From a virus, in the IMG/VR virus record IMGVR_UViG_3300010313_000125, positions 1-48,602 of that record: a stretch of DNA of 48,602 nucleotides. The stretch is one strand, 5' to 3'. Of this stretch, positions 31,851 to 38,548 are shown one piece after another; within the stretch, counting starts at the first letter, position 1, and each line of letters starts with the position of its first letter. Below the pieces are notes generated by a model. That model ran no database searches, was not told the DNA's origin, and was given only the letters and a program-made list of their open reading frames with translations. The position numbers and the translations under genes are program-made.

Positions 31851-32063
31851 TTAGGGCAAATAAAGCTGCTCAACCAGGGCAATACACTTCTTCAATTCAG
31901 CTTCAGGGATTGTTGCTTTCGGATCCAGCATGTAGCTACTGACCATGGCCACAGCGTGGCGCATGTCATTGCTGTTGTGCTGGCCGGATTCAAGGCGGGA
32001 TAGCAGGTCGATACAAACAAACCTGGCAGGAAGGCTAAAGCGTGGGATTGATTCGAGGTGCAT
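31851..32063 (-). CDS. Small helical protein downstream of Q
   Basis: The 70-residue product reads as two or three helices (IDLLSRLESGQH, DMRHAVAMVSSYML, AELKKCIALVEQLYLP) with no known motif. GGGG about seven bases before the ATG is a fair ribosome binding site. Its place between the antiterminator and the late promoter may mean a late-control role, but nothing in the protein shows it. Confidence 0.6.
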   Translation of the reverse strand: MHLESIPRFSLPARFVCIDLLSRLESGQHNSNDMRHAVAMVSSYMLDPKATIPEAELKKCIALVEQLYLP

Positions 32064-32118
32064 TCCGTTGCCCCAATTCGATAAGCAGATTTTAGTTGTA
32101 GCAGAATTGTGAATTACT

Positions 32119-32571
32119 TCAACCTTGGATTTTGTACTTCCGATACATCCTGATTTCAGTTGGTGAGCCTTCGCTTTGAGTGGGGTAAAGCGTCACCAGC
32201 GGCAATCCGTCCAGATGATACGCCTCGACGCCTTGCTTATTCTGCGGGTGGTGAACTTCGAGCCGACCTCGGAGCTCATCAGGTGACCAGTCTTCACGTC
32301 CAAGCCGCTTACTGATCGCGCCACGAATTATCGCTTCAGACTGAGCAGCAAGACTCTTGGATGCATCAGCTGCGAGTCGACCCAGGGTGTCCGGCGAATC
32401 AATAAGCGCAGCATTCTTCACTGCGTCCATCCGCTCCAAATCACTCTCCTTTTGATGAAAGAGTGTCGCGCGTTTTACTGCTATCGTGCCAAATGGCGAA
32501 ATCTCGGCGTGTGTGCCGGCAGATCGCTTCAAAAACAACCCATCACGCAAAATGCTTCGTTCATAACTCAT
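32119..32571 (-). CDS. Unknown protein coupled to Q
   Basis: The 150-residue product has a basic, helical middle (AAQSEAIIRGAISKRLGRE) and a C-terminal part with GRLEVHHPQNKQGVEAYHLDG. The two adjacent His and the downstream His might bind metal, but no HNH or known nuclease pattern is complete. The ATG overlaps the Q stop by one base (TGATG), so translation is coupled to the antiterminator. No family is recognised. Confidence 0.68.
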   Translation of the reverse strand: MSYERSILRDGLFLKRSAGTHAEISPFGTIAVKRATLFHQKESDLERMDAVKNAALIDSPDTLGRLAADASKSLAAQSEAIIRGAISKRLGREDWSPDELRGRLEVHHPQNKQGVEAYHLDGLPLVTLYPTQSEGSPTEIRMYRKYKIQG

Positions 32572-33149
32572 CACCCACAAGCCTCCAATATCTGTTTAGC
32601 ACACTGCCCCGCTTGACCTGCAGCACGATGTAATTGGTCAACGCAGCTCATGTAAACATCATACCACTTCTTGTTGAACTCATACCTGGTGACGGCCTGC
32701 TCAGCTGGCAGCAAGTGACAAACCATTTGATGCAACTCACGCTGACTTGGAATGTAGCGGCCAACGCCATTGCAGCGCGGACACTCAACAAATTTGCTGT
32801 GTTCTTTGCTCAGAACTGAGCCGGTGCCCTGGCATTTTTTGCAAGCCGGACTATCACACACTTCCGCCGTTGCGACTTCGGCCAGTGCAAACGCCAGGTT
32901 ATCACTCACACCAGTTGAAGCCAGATAAGCCTGCAGCGCTCCGACACACTTTGCCCGGGCGTTTTTATCCTGTGCAATCTGGGCGTCCAACACTGCAGCG
33001 CCGAGCGGTTCTCTGTGCTGAACCTGCCCGAGGATGCCCAGCACATCTTCGCCGGTCATTGGATTGGCCGACTTGCGGAACATGCTCGGGTCCCCAGTAA
33101 TCGACTTGGGGCATTGACGGCTATACAAACGTTCGACTGACATCGTCAT
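32571..33149 (-). CDS. Q: Q-type late antitermination protein with zinc finger
   Basis: The 192-residue product carries two DnaJ-type Cys motifs, CKKCQGTG (Cys103, Cys106) and CPRCNGVG (Cys123, Cys126), followed by a helical C-terminus with RYEFNKKWYDVYMSCVDQLHRAAG. This is the pattern of the phage 82/lambdoid antiterminator family, which loads on RNA polymerase at the late promoter and allows readthrough of downstream terminators. A matching promoter-terminator pair lies at 31420-31579. It starts overlapping the upstream gene (ATGA). Confidence 0.85.
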   Translation of the reverse strand: MTMSVERLYSRQCPKSITGDPSMFRKSANPMTGEDVLGILGQVQHREPLGAAVLDAQIAQDKNARAKCVGALQAYLASTGVSDNLAFALAEVATAEVCDSPACKKCQGTGSVLSKEHSKFVECPRCNGVGRYIPSQRELHQMVCHLLPAEQAVTRYEFNKKWYDVYMSCVDQLHRAAGQAGQCAKQILEACG

Positions 33150-33730
33150 AAATACCTGACCCTTAGAGCCTCAGCCACTCTGTTATCTGATTGAAGGCTT
33201 GCGAGCTGACAAGCTATTTCGTGTTTCTTTCTCTTCCATGCCAAGTGTGCGGATAGCTCATCATCAAACAAACCAATATGCCGGCGCTTTCCAGTAAGCG
33301 GATTGTTGCAGTTTGCGGAAAACCTACCCGATTTTTTATGGAACGATACCCCAATTAAATAGGCACCTCGAGCCGCGCCAGAGTCAATCGTAAAGCTATT
33401 GGTCATTGCATCAACAAACGTGCATGTATCAGGCGAATAAACTCGATTTCCTTTTATTAGCAAATCTTTATCCAGTTCCTTACCCTTCCAGTCCTGCTGC
33501 TCCATCCAGGCTTTGAAGTTGCTGAATCTCAACCACTCTGCGCAGACTGTGCAACCAACATAAGTAGGGCTCCGCAATTGATGCGCCTGGCTATAGCAGC
33601 GCTTAATCATCGCATTCCACGCATTGTAAAATGGGCACATCGACTGGCGACCTTCAGCATCGTAAGTGGTCACCCTGTAATCAGCGTCATTTATCCCGAC
33701 ACCTGCAACTCTTCTGACTTTCTGTTGCAT
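33146..33730 (-). CDS. AP2/HNH-like DNA-binding protein, copy 1
   Basis: The 194-residue product has a WNAMIKRCYSQ helix, a PTYVGCTVCAEWLRFSNFKAWM segment, KELDKDLLIKGNRVYSPDTCTFV and a C-terminal GRFSANCNNP..GKRRHIGLFD part that resembles an AP2-type DNA-binding repeat. Proteins of this pattern are frequent phage mobile genes and are often called homing endonuclease-like. It is clearly related to the product of 36391-36990. Nuclease activity is not proven by the visible residues. It is coupled to Q by a 4-base overlap. Confidence 0.76.
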   Translation of the reverse strand: MQQKVRRVAGVGINDADYRVTTYDAEGRQSMCPFYNAWNAMIKRCYSQAHQLRSPTYVGCTVCAEWLRFSNFKAWMEQQDWKGKELDKDLLIKGNRVYSPDTCTFVDAMTNSFTIDSGAARGAYLIGVSFHKKSGRFSANCNNPLTGKRRHIGLFDDELSAHLAWKRKKHEIACQLASLQSDNRVAEALRVRYL

Positions 33731-33734
33731 GCAA

Positions 33735-34145
33735 CTACCCCACTAACTCAGTGATTAATACCCGGCACTGGCCGCCCTTGATAATTTCGCCACGGCAAAC
33801 TATTAGCCGGTCAATCTGGCTGTCATCCGCATAAACGCCAGCGTGTGTCAGAGCATCCAGTGTGGCTTTGATGCGGTTATCGATATCTTGCACTCGCCTG
33901 TCAGCTGGGTAGATCATCAAATCAACCTGAAGCCGGCCGGTGAGTTTTTTGTTTGCTCTGGCCTGCAGCACTGCGGCGATAACTTCAGTCCTGAACTTCT
34001 GGCCTTTGTCACTGATGTAAACGGTGATAGGTGACATCGGTTTTTGTGCCAGGCGCATCCGGCTGCCGAACTGTTTCGGTTTGGTCGTCGCGCTGCGCCA
34101 GTAGCTGTTCATGCTTGGTGGTAATGGCAGAATGAGTTCTATCAC
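33735..34145 (-). CDS. rusA: RusA-like Holliday junction resolvase
   Basis: The 136-residue product has the RusA active-site pattern: Asp87, Asp89, Asn90 and Lys93 in RRVQDIDNRIK, then DALTHAGVYADDSQ with Asp107/Asp108. It cuts four-way junctions made during phage recombination and replication. The start is a GTG overlapping the upstream stop (GTGA), and the gene lies between replication and late-control genes as in many lambdoid phages. Confidence 0.94.
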   Translation of the reverse strand: MIELILPLPPSMNSYWRSATTKPKQFGSRMRLAQKPMSPITVYISDKGQKFRTEVIAAVLQARANKKLTGRLQVDLMIYPADRRVQDIDNRIKATLDALTHAGVYADDSQIDRLIVCRGEIIKGGQCRVLITELVG

Positions 34146-34390
34146 ACAACCTCCCGAATAGCCTGAATTGCAGAGATAACGCCGGTGATGGATTGCTGCA
34201 GTTGCGACTCAGCCGGCAGCAGCTTGGCACTGGCTGTCAGTTCGTTTTCTGCGTTGGCCAGGTGAAAGCTGAGCTCGTTGTTGTGCTCAGTTGGTACTTG
34301 ACCAACCAACGAATCGTGCATCAACCCGTGGTCCCAAAGTGTCGGATCGCTGTATAGATCAATCTTGTTTTCGTTGTTTTCAGTTGTCAT
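34142..34390 (-). CDS. Small acidic unknown protein upstream of rusA
   Basis: The 82-residue product is acidic at the start and then a helical region (LSFHLANAENELTASAKLLPAE, QLQQSITGVISAIQAIREVV). It overlaps rusA by four bases. It has no recognised domain. It may be a small regulator or partner of the replication genes. A 64-bp gap without a gene lies upstream. Confidence 0.65.
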   Translation of the reverse strand: MTTENNENKIDLYSDPTLWDHGLMHDSLVGQVPTEHNNELSFHLANAENELTASAKLLPAESQLQQSITGVISAIQAIREVV

Positions 34391-34454
34391 CCGCCATTAT
34401 CCCAAATCGTTTTAAATCGTTTATCTCTACCGACCCGCACCACAGATATCACTT

Positions 34455-34703
34455 TCACCCTGCGCGGCGTTTCTGGTTTGAACCAGCCCTGTTATTTTTG
34501 ATTTCGTACTTGCCTCTCTGGGCGTTCAACCGCCTGCGCATGTCTTCGCGGTATTCGTCGTCAGCTTGTTGCGTTAACCAGGCGCGGATTTCGTGCGGGT
34601 GCATCGTGCTGCTGATGCGAAAGGCTTCAGCCCAGCGTTGTTTGTCCTGCTCGATTGCTTGCTGCTCATGGGCTGGCAAGCTGGCCAAGTTAACGTTTGG
34701 CAT
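34455..34703 (-). CDS. Conserved-looking phage protein downstream of P
   Basis: The 82-residue product reads as a helical domain (LPAHEQQAIEQDKQRWAEAF, then EIRAWLTQQADDEYREDMRRRLNAQRGKY) with a basic, disordered tail. Its ATG overlaps the P-like stop by one base. I recall similar small proteins next to lambdoid P genes but cannot name a function. It may help load the helicase or be a spacer gene in the operon. Confidence 0.66.
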   Translation of the reverse strand: MPNVNLASLPAHEQQAIEQDKQRWAEAFRISSTMHPHEIRAWLTQQADDEYREDMRRRLNAQRGKYEIKNNRAGSNQKRRAG

Positions 34704-35467
34704 CAGCGCAACTTCATCGCTGCAGCCTCAGCACGCATAGCCTCGACCCGCATGGCCAGTGCAGACTTTGGCGCCATTCGCAGCTGAGCCGGCATCTCTG
34801 GCCGCTTGTCGTGGCTGATTGCCAGCTGTGGCTCTGGCAGCTGTTCGCCGGCCTGCAGACGCTTAACCCAGTGTTCGTATTCGTTGCGGATCGCCTTTTC
34901 AAACTCGATGCCAGTCAGTTCAAAAATCAGCGCCCCTTTGCGATTGCAAATCATCTGGATGATTGGGTGACTGAATTGCCACTGCGGGTTGTGCCGCTCA
35001 GCACCTTTGCGCTGGATGATTTCGTTTAGCGCTGTGTCGAATGCTGGGATGTTCAGCGCTTCAGCAGTGGCTTGTTTGCACATCAGGGCGAACTTCTCAG
35101 GGTTTGGGTGGAATGGTTCAGACCCTCTGGCCTTCAGTGCTCTGATACCGGACATGAACATCTTTCCGTCGATGCCGTGGAACTGCAGGCGTTCTGCGTA
35201 TTCTCTGGCGGCAAACTTCAAGCCCTCGTCATCAGAGCCAAAGCGTGCAGCGAATGCCGGGTAGTACAGGCTGATGACAGGCATGAGACGAGCAGTGACG
35301 GCTGTAATAACTTCAGCTTCGCTTGAACTCAGCTTCGATGACTGTTCCGCGGTTACACTGGAGCTGTTGCTCTGCTTCTCTGGCCATTCGCATGACGCGA
35401 GCGGTTGGGTTTTCGTAGCCGCCTTGGCCTGCAGTGCTGCTGTGAGGTCCATAACTTTGGTTGTCAT
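34703..35467 (-). CDS. Replication protein P-like helicase loader
   Basis: The 254-residue product has a P-like core: a helix ISLYYPAFAARFGSDDE, EYAERLQFHGIDGKMFMSGIRAL and a FHPNPEKFALMCKQATAEA motif, all as in lambda P-family proteins that bring host DnaB helicase to the O-bound origin. AGGAG nine bases before the ATG at 35467 is a strong start signal. That start lies 155 bases inside the O-like gene in another frame, so both genes seem to be coding there. Confidence 0.8.
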   Translation of the reverse strand: MTTKVMDLTAALQAKAATKTQPLASCEWPEKQSNSSSVTAEQSSKLSSSEAEVITAVTARLMPVISLYYPAFAARFGSDDEGLKFAAREYAERLQFHGIDGKMFMSGIRALKARGSEPFHPNPEKFALMCKQATAEALNIPAFDTALNEIIQRKGAERHNPQWQFSHPIIQMICNRKGALIFELTGIEFEKAIRNEYEHWVKRLQAGEQLPEPQLAISHDKRPEMPAQLRMAPKSALAMRVEAMRAEAAAMKLR

Positions 35468-36194
35468 TGGTTTTTACTCCTGCGTTGTGTAGCCAAGCCA
35501 GTTGAAAACCTTTCCAATTCCGTGCGCAGCATTCGGCAATACACTGGTCAACGGTGTATCCAGCAGCAACGGCTTTGGTCAGTTCGGTGGCGAATCGGTT
35601 GATGACGGTCTGGGTAACGTCGGCTTTGAGGCGTTTGCGCATAGCCAGCCAATCAGTCATGGTTTGTTCTGATGCCTGTTGTGGCCAGGCCGAAAAGTCC
35701 AACTCTGGTTTTTTAGCCTTGGCCAACCGAGGTTGTTTTTGCGGTTGCGTAATAATCTCTTCGTTAGAAGAGATCTTCTTAATTTCTTTATCTTCTTTTA
35801 ATGTCGTTCGTGGTTCGTTCGTGGTTCGTTCGTCAGCTCGTCCGTTGGTTCGTTCGTCTTGCTGCTGCACTTCCTGATAATTGTCGTAATTACAGATAGT
35901 TATGATGGTTGTTGCATCGTTCGTCTGAACGTCCACCATTCCCTCATTTTCGAGCAAGTTTAAAAAACGTTTTACTTTGTTTTGTGACATGCCCCAACGC
36001 TTTTGCAATGTCACCTGAGACACAACGAACTGGCCGCGGCTGACATTAATCACTCGTCCTTTGATGTGTGCTTTGCAATCTTCAAAGCTCGCGGATAGCA
36101 GCAGATCAATCCAAGCCAAAGCCTTGTCTGGCTCGTTGAAGTCAAACAAGAAATGGTCTTTCAGTGAACGGTGCAGCTTTATCCAGCCGGACAT
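35313..36194 (-). CDS. Replication initiator O-like protein
   Basis: The 293-residue product has an N-terminal winged-helix region of lambda O/DnaD type (SGWIKLHRSLKDHFLF, VSRGQFVVSQVTLQKRWGMSQNKVKRFLNLLENEGMV, about 1-90). A repetitive charged linker (about 110-140) is encoded by the origin iterons. The C-terminal domain (about 165-240) resembles the part of O that contacts P (WKGFQLAWLHNAG near 230). It initiates replication at the origin inside its own gene. The start overlaps the upstream stop by one base. Confidence 0.83.
   Translation of the reverse strand: MSGWIKLHRSLKDHFLFDFNEPDKALAWIDLLLSASFEDCKAHIKGRVINVSRGQFVVSQVTLQKRWGMSQNKVKRFLNLLENEGMVDVQTNDATTIITICNYDNYQEVQQQDERTNGRADERTTNEPRTTLKEDKEIKKISSNEEIITQPQKQPRLAKAKKPELDFSAWPQQASEQTMTDWLAMRKRLKADVTQTVINRFATELTKAVAAGYTVDQCIAECCARNWKGFQLAWLHNAGVKTNDNQSYGPHSSTAGQGGYENPTARVMRMAREAEQQLQCNRGTVIEAEFKRS
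35775..35858. other. Phage replication origin candidate inside the O gene
   Basis: Four or five iterons with the core GTTCGTTCGTG/C lie at 35803-35812, 35813-35823, 35824-35834 and 35848-35858, with a diverged copy at 35835-35847. An A/T-rich polypyrimidine tract lies next to them at 35775-35802. Lambda and its relatives carry the origin as iterons followed by an A/T-rich block inside O, in the same order relative to the gene. O-like protein would bind the iterons and melt the A/T tract. Confidence 0.72.
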
Positions 36195-36394
36195 TAAAAC
36201 CCCCCGTTCGTGCGTCGGTGGTACTGGGCATGATCATCACGACAATCGGCATCGCAGAATTGCGCAGGCGCTGGTACCGGTGTTTCACACCAATAACACT
36301 TACCGATAGGCTTTAAGGAAGGCTTTCTGTGAGTTAAGGCAACATCAAGCATGTGCTGTTCAAGTGCTGAGGCCTGGTCGAATAAATCACTCAT
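36194..36394 (-). CDS. Small four-Cys zinc-ribbon protein
   Basis: The 66-residue product has four cysteines in the pattern Cys33-x2-Cys36 and Cys47-x3-Cys51 (GKCYWCETPV, QFCDADCRDD), expected to bind one zinc, and a basic, His-rich end. Small TraR/DksA-like or C4 proteins of this type are common in early phage operons and may act on RNA polymerase or DNA. It overlaps both neighbours. Confidence 0.75.
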   Translation of the reverse strand: MSDLFDQASALEQHMLDVALTHRKPSLKPIGKCYWCETPVPAPAQFCDADCRDDHAQYHRRTNGGF

Positions 36395-36990
36395 TCCTGC
36401 CCCCTTGCTGAAGAATATCTAACCCTCAGCGCCGCCGCTGCTCGCTCATCGGATTGCAGCTCAGCCAGCAGCAGAGCTAATTCGTGCTTGCGCTTTAACC
36501 AAGCTTTATGGGCTTGTTCTGGGCAAGAATAAGATCCGAGGTTTTCCCTTTTGCCGGTAAAAGGGTTGCTACATTTAGCTATGAAATTAGCGCCACCCTT
36601 ATGCCAGTTAACACCTAATGGGTAACTACCCCTTGCAGCACTGCATTCATTGATAAAATAGTTGGTAACTTGATCCACAAAAACGCAGGTGTCAGGGCTG
36701 TAAACTTTATTGCCGGCAATTAGCAAATCTTTATCAAGCTGCAAACCTTGCCAGATTTGATTGCCCATCCAGTCCTTAAATGCGCTGAAGATTAGCCACT
36801 CAGAAGCTACTGAACAGCCAGTGTATGTAGGGCTCCTAAATTGAAAGTTTTTGCTGTAACAACGCACAAGCATACCTTTCCAGGCTTTGTAGAAAGGGCA
36901 CGGCGTCTGCTTCCCGTTTATCGTTGGGCTAACAACATAACCCGCATCGTTCACACCAACACCACATACAAGCTCAATACCTTTACTCAT
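36391..36990 (-). CDS. AP2/HNH-like DNA-binding protein, copy 2
   Basis: The 199-residue product is a paralogue of the protein at 33146-33730: both share the GVGxNDAxY opening, the WxxMxxRCYS helix, SPTYxGCxV, LDKDLLIxGNxVYSPDTCxFVD, and a C-terminal LQSDxRxAxALRVRY. About half of the residues look identical by eye. The ATG at 36990 has GGGGTG six bases upstream and overlaps the CII-like gene by eight bases. It is probably an independently mobile gene that has spread within this phage lineage. Confidence 0.76.
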   Translation of the reverse strand: MSKGIELVCGVGVNDAGYVVSPTINGKQTPCPFYKAWKGMLVRCYSKNFQFRSPTYTGCSVASEWLIFSAFKDWMGNQIWQGLQLDKDLLIAGNKVYSPDTCVFVDQVTNYFINECSAARGSYPLGVNWHKGGANFIAKCSNPFTGKRENLGSYSCPEQAHKAWLKRKHELALLLAELQSDERAAAALRVRYSSARGQE

Positions 36991-37504
36991 GATCGACACC
37001 CCACGTTCTGACCTGAGCTTTGAGCTCTGCATCCAGATGGAGCAGCTTTTCGATAGCAGCAATGGTCATTTTATTGATGTCAGCGTAATCAGCTTCTGTG
37101 ATCACCCCATCAGCGCGGGCTTTTCGAATGCTGGTTGCCAGCTGGCCTGTCTGCTCTTGGGTAAGTAACAGAACATCTGCAAACTCATCATCAGTAATTG
37201 CCCGGGTCGGTGTAGCAAACAGTACCTTGCCCCGCGATTGTGCCCATGCACTCAGAATCCGTTCATCCCCGGTGAGCTCTGTAACGGCAATAGCCTCAGC
37301 CAGATTCAGGTGGTGAGTGTCTGTATCGTTGGTGAGCTTTGCCGCCAGCGTCTTTTCGCTCTTGCCAATCAGGCGCGCCAATTCACTTACGTTGTAGTCA
37401 TCAGTGATTGATGCGGCCGCTGCCAGTGGGCAACGAGTAACAAGGCTCGGTCTTCGCAGGTTAGTTCTTGAAAGCTTTAGTAAAGTTTTATTCGTTGGTT
37501 TCAT
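36983..37504 (-). CDS. CP76-type phage regulatory protein (CII-like)
   Basis: The 173-residue product contains a LARLIGKSEKTLAAKLTND helix-turn-helix, a THHLNLAEAIAVTELTGDERILSAWAQSRGKVLF core and a helical C-terminus, matching the CP76/CII regulator family. In other phages these proteins promote or restrain lysogeny. It follows cro by three bases in the first leftward transcript, the position of lambda cII. GGGG six bases before the ATG supports the start. Confidence 0.86.
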   Translation of the reverse strand: MKPTNKTLLKLSRTNLRRPSLVTRCPLAAAASITDDYNVSELARLIGKSEKTLAAKLTNDTDTHHLNLAEAIAVTELTGDERILSAWAQSRGKVLFATPTRAITDDEFADVLLLTQEQTGQLATSIRKARADGVITEADYADINKMTIAAIEKLLHLDAELKAQVRTWGVDHE

Positions 37505-37507
37505 GTT

Positions 37508-37735
37508 TTACCCCGCCCGTTTAACTTGTTCAGGTGGGAAAACATCATCCAATGAGCAATCAACACCAGCAGAACAGATTGCATCAACAATGATTCGACA
37601 CTCTGTAATGCTCGGGGTGCGTAGGCCAATCTCATAGTTTGAGATCCGGGACTGTCCTCTTTCCCAGCCGCATAACTCTGCAAGCTGTGATTGCGTGAGT
37701 CCGGCTTTCTCTCTCCAGACGCAGATTTGGTTCAT
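37508..37735 (-). CDS. cro: Cro-like repressor
   Basis: The 75-residue product is a small HTH_3 DNA-binding protein (VWREKAGLTQSQLAELCGW, then QSRISNYEIGLRTPSI) with almost no extra domain, as in Cro proteins. Its gene is the first read leftward from the divergent immunity promoter region, opposite cI. It should bind the same operators as CI but in the order that shuts off cI. Confidence 0.86.
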   Translation of the reverse strand: MNQICVWREKAGLTQSQLAELCGWERGQSRISNYEIGLRTPSITECRIIVDAICSAGVDCSLDDVFPPEQVKRAG

Positions 37736-37750
37736 TTACGTATCACTCCA

Positions 37751-37771
37751 AATAACACATTTCGTGTTATT
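37751..37771. promoter_or_regulatory. Operator OR1 of the main immunity region
   Basis: AATAACAC and GTGTTATT form a perfect 8-bp inverted repeat around ATTTC. It overlaps the -10 box of the cro promoter, so CI bound here would repress cro. The core AACAC-N5-GTGTT recurs in six further sites. Confidence 0.82.
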
Positions 37772-37797
37772 TAAAATCACAATACGTTGTTTGTCAA
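37769..37797 (-). promoter_or_regulatory. cro promoter (pR-like)
   Basis: On the minus strand TTGACA (37797-37792) and TTAAAT (37774-37769) are 17 bp apart. This is a strong sigma70 promoter. Its -10 box overlaps OR1, and OR2 lies in its spacer. Confidence 0.8.
37776..37790. promoter_or_regulatory. Operator OR2 candidate
   Basis: ATCAC-AATAC-GTTGT keeps one good half-site and one diverged half-site. Its centre lies 22 bp from OR1 and 24 bp from OR3, the spacing of lambda operators, and it falls in the spacer of the cro promoter. Confidence 0.55.
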
Positions 37798-37819
37798 TCA
37801 TCACAGAGCGTGATTAAAT
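37791..37819 (+). promoter_or_regulatory. cI promoter (pRM-like) giving a probable leaderless mRNA
   Basis: TTGTCA (37791-37796) and TTAAAT (37814-37819) are 17 bp apart and point to cI. The expected start site is about 37826, the A of the cI start codon, and no ribosome binding site precedes that codon. Lambda PRM also makes a leaderless cI mRNA. The -35 box shares its bases with the opposing cro -35 box. Confidence 0.7.
37800..37814. promoter_or_regulatory. Operator OR3 of the main immunity region
   Basis: ATCAC-AGAGC-GTGAT is a perfect dyad. It lies between the -35 and -10 boxes of the cI promoter, so binding would block cI transcription, the role of lambda OR3 when Cro acts. Confidence 0.75.
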
Positions 37820-37825
37820 TTAGCC

Positions 37826-38530
37826 ATGAAAAAGACAGGTCAACTAATCAAAGAAGCACGCCAGAAGGCGCGGCTCACACAACCCGAGTTAGCAGACAGA
37901 TGCGGCTGGGGCCAAAGCCGTATATCAAACTACGAGCGCGGAGAGAGAGAAGCAGGTATTGACGAGCTACGTGTAATTGCCAGAGCTCTCAATATCAACT
38001 TATCCGATCTGATAAGCGCTCCAGTAGATGAACACACCAAAGTTAATGAGCCTAATGCCGAGTATTACGGCGGCTTTGAAGTATGGGATAGCAAGACTGC
38101 CCTTCACAGTGATGAAGTTGCATTGCCGTTTTACCTGGAGGTTGAATTGTCAGCAGGAGCTGGTAGCGCAGTACAGCGAGAAGTTGATGGCCCACGATTA
38201 CGCTTTGCAAAATCCACGTTAAAAAAATCAAATGTTCAACCGGAAAATGCCGCCTGTGTACGAGTTATTGGTAACAGCATGGAACCAGTTCTGCCAGACG
38301 GATCCACTATTGGTATTGATACGGGTTCAACCCAGATAAAAGATGGCGGCATGTACGCAATCGACCATGATGGGATGCTGCGGGTAAAGGTTCTTTATCG
38401 CTTACCTGGCGGTGGCATTAGATTGAAAAGCTTTAACAACGACGAATATCCAGATGAGATCTACAACAGCAATGAAGCGGCCAGCATTAAAGTGATTGGC
38501 AGGGTATTTTGGTCTTCAGTTCTTTGGTAA
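37826..38530 (+). CDS. cI: CI-like prophage repressor with S24 peptidase domain
   Basis: The 234-residue product has an N-terminal HTH_3 domain (LIKEARQKARLTQPELADRC, then QSRISNYERGEREAGIDEL, about 1-62). The C-terminal LexA/CI-type autoprotease has Ser151 in GNSMEPVLPDG and Lys188 in MLRVKVLYR, with Ala110-Gly111 in LSAGAGSAV as the likely cleavage site. RecA-stimulated self-cleavage would induce the prophage. It should bind the AtCAC-N5-GTGaT operators flanking its gene. The start lacks a ribosome binding site, in line with a leaderless mRNA. Confidence 0.93.
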   Translation: MKKTGQLIKEARQKARLTQPELADRCGWGQSRISNYERGEREAGIDELRVIARALNINLSDLISAPVDEHTKVNEPNAEYYGGFEVWDSKTALHSDEVALPFYLEVELSAGAGSAVQREVDGPRLRFAKSTLKKSNVQPENAACVRVIGNSMEPVLPDGSTIGIDTGSTQIKDGGMYAIDHDGMLRVKVLYRLPGGGIRLKSFNNDEYPDEIYNSNEAASIKVIGRVFWSSVLW

Positions 38531-38548
38531 ACGAAAAAAGGATTAGTT

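Noticed and set aside
34404-34422. Direct repeat AAATCGTTT-T-AAATCGTTT as an iteron origin
   Set aside because: Only two 9-bp copies exist in a 64-bp gap, without more copies or an adjacent A/T-rich block; the O-gene iterons are a far better origin.
34291-34740. Open plus-strand frame of 149 codons across two minus-strand genes
   Set aside because: It is antisense to the two small genes at 34142-34390 and 34455-34703, which have overlaps and start signals that fit the operon. The plus-strand frame has no ribosome binding site or recognisable product.
35803-35858. CRISPR array from the repeated GTTCG units
   Set aside because: Units are 11 bp, directly adjacent and without unique spacers, and they lie in a coding gene; they fit iterons.
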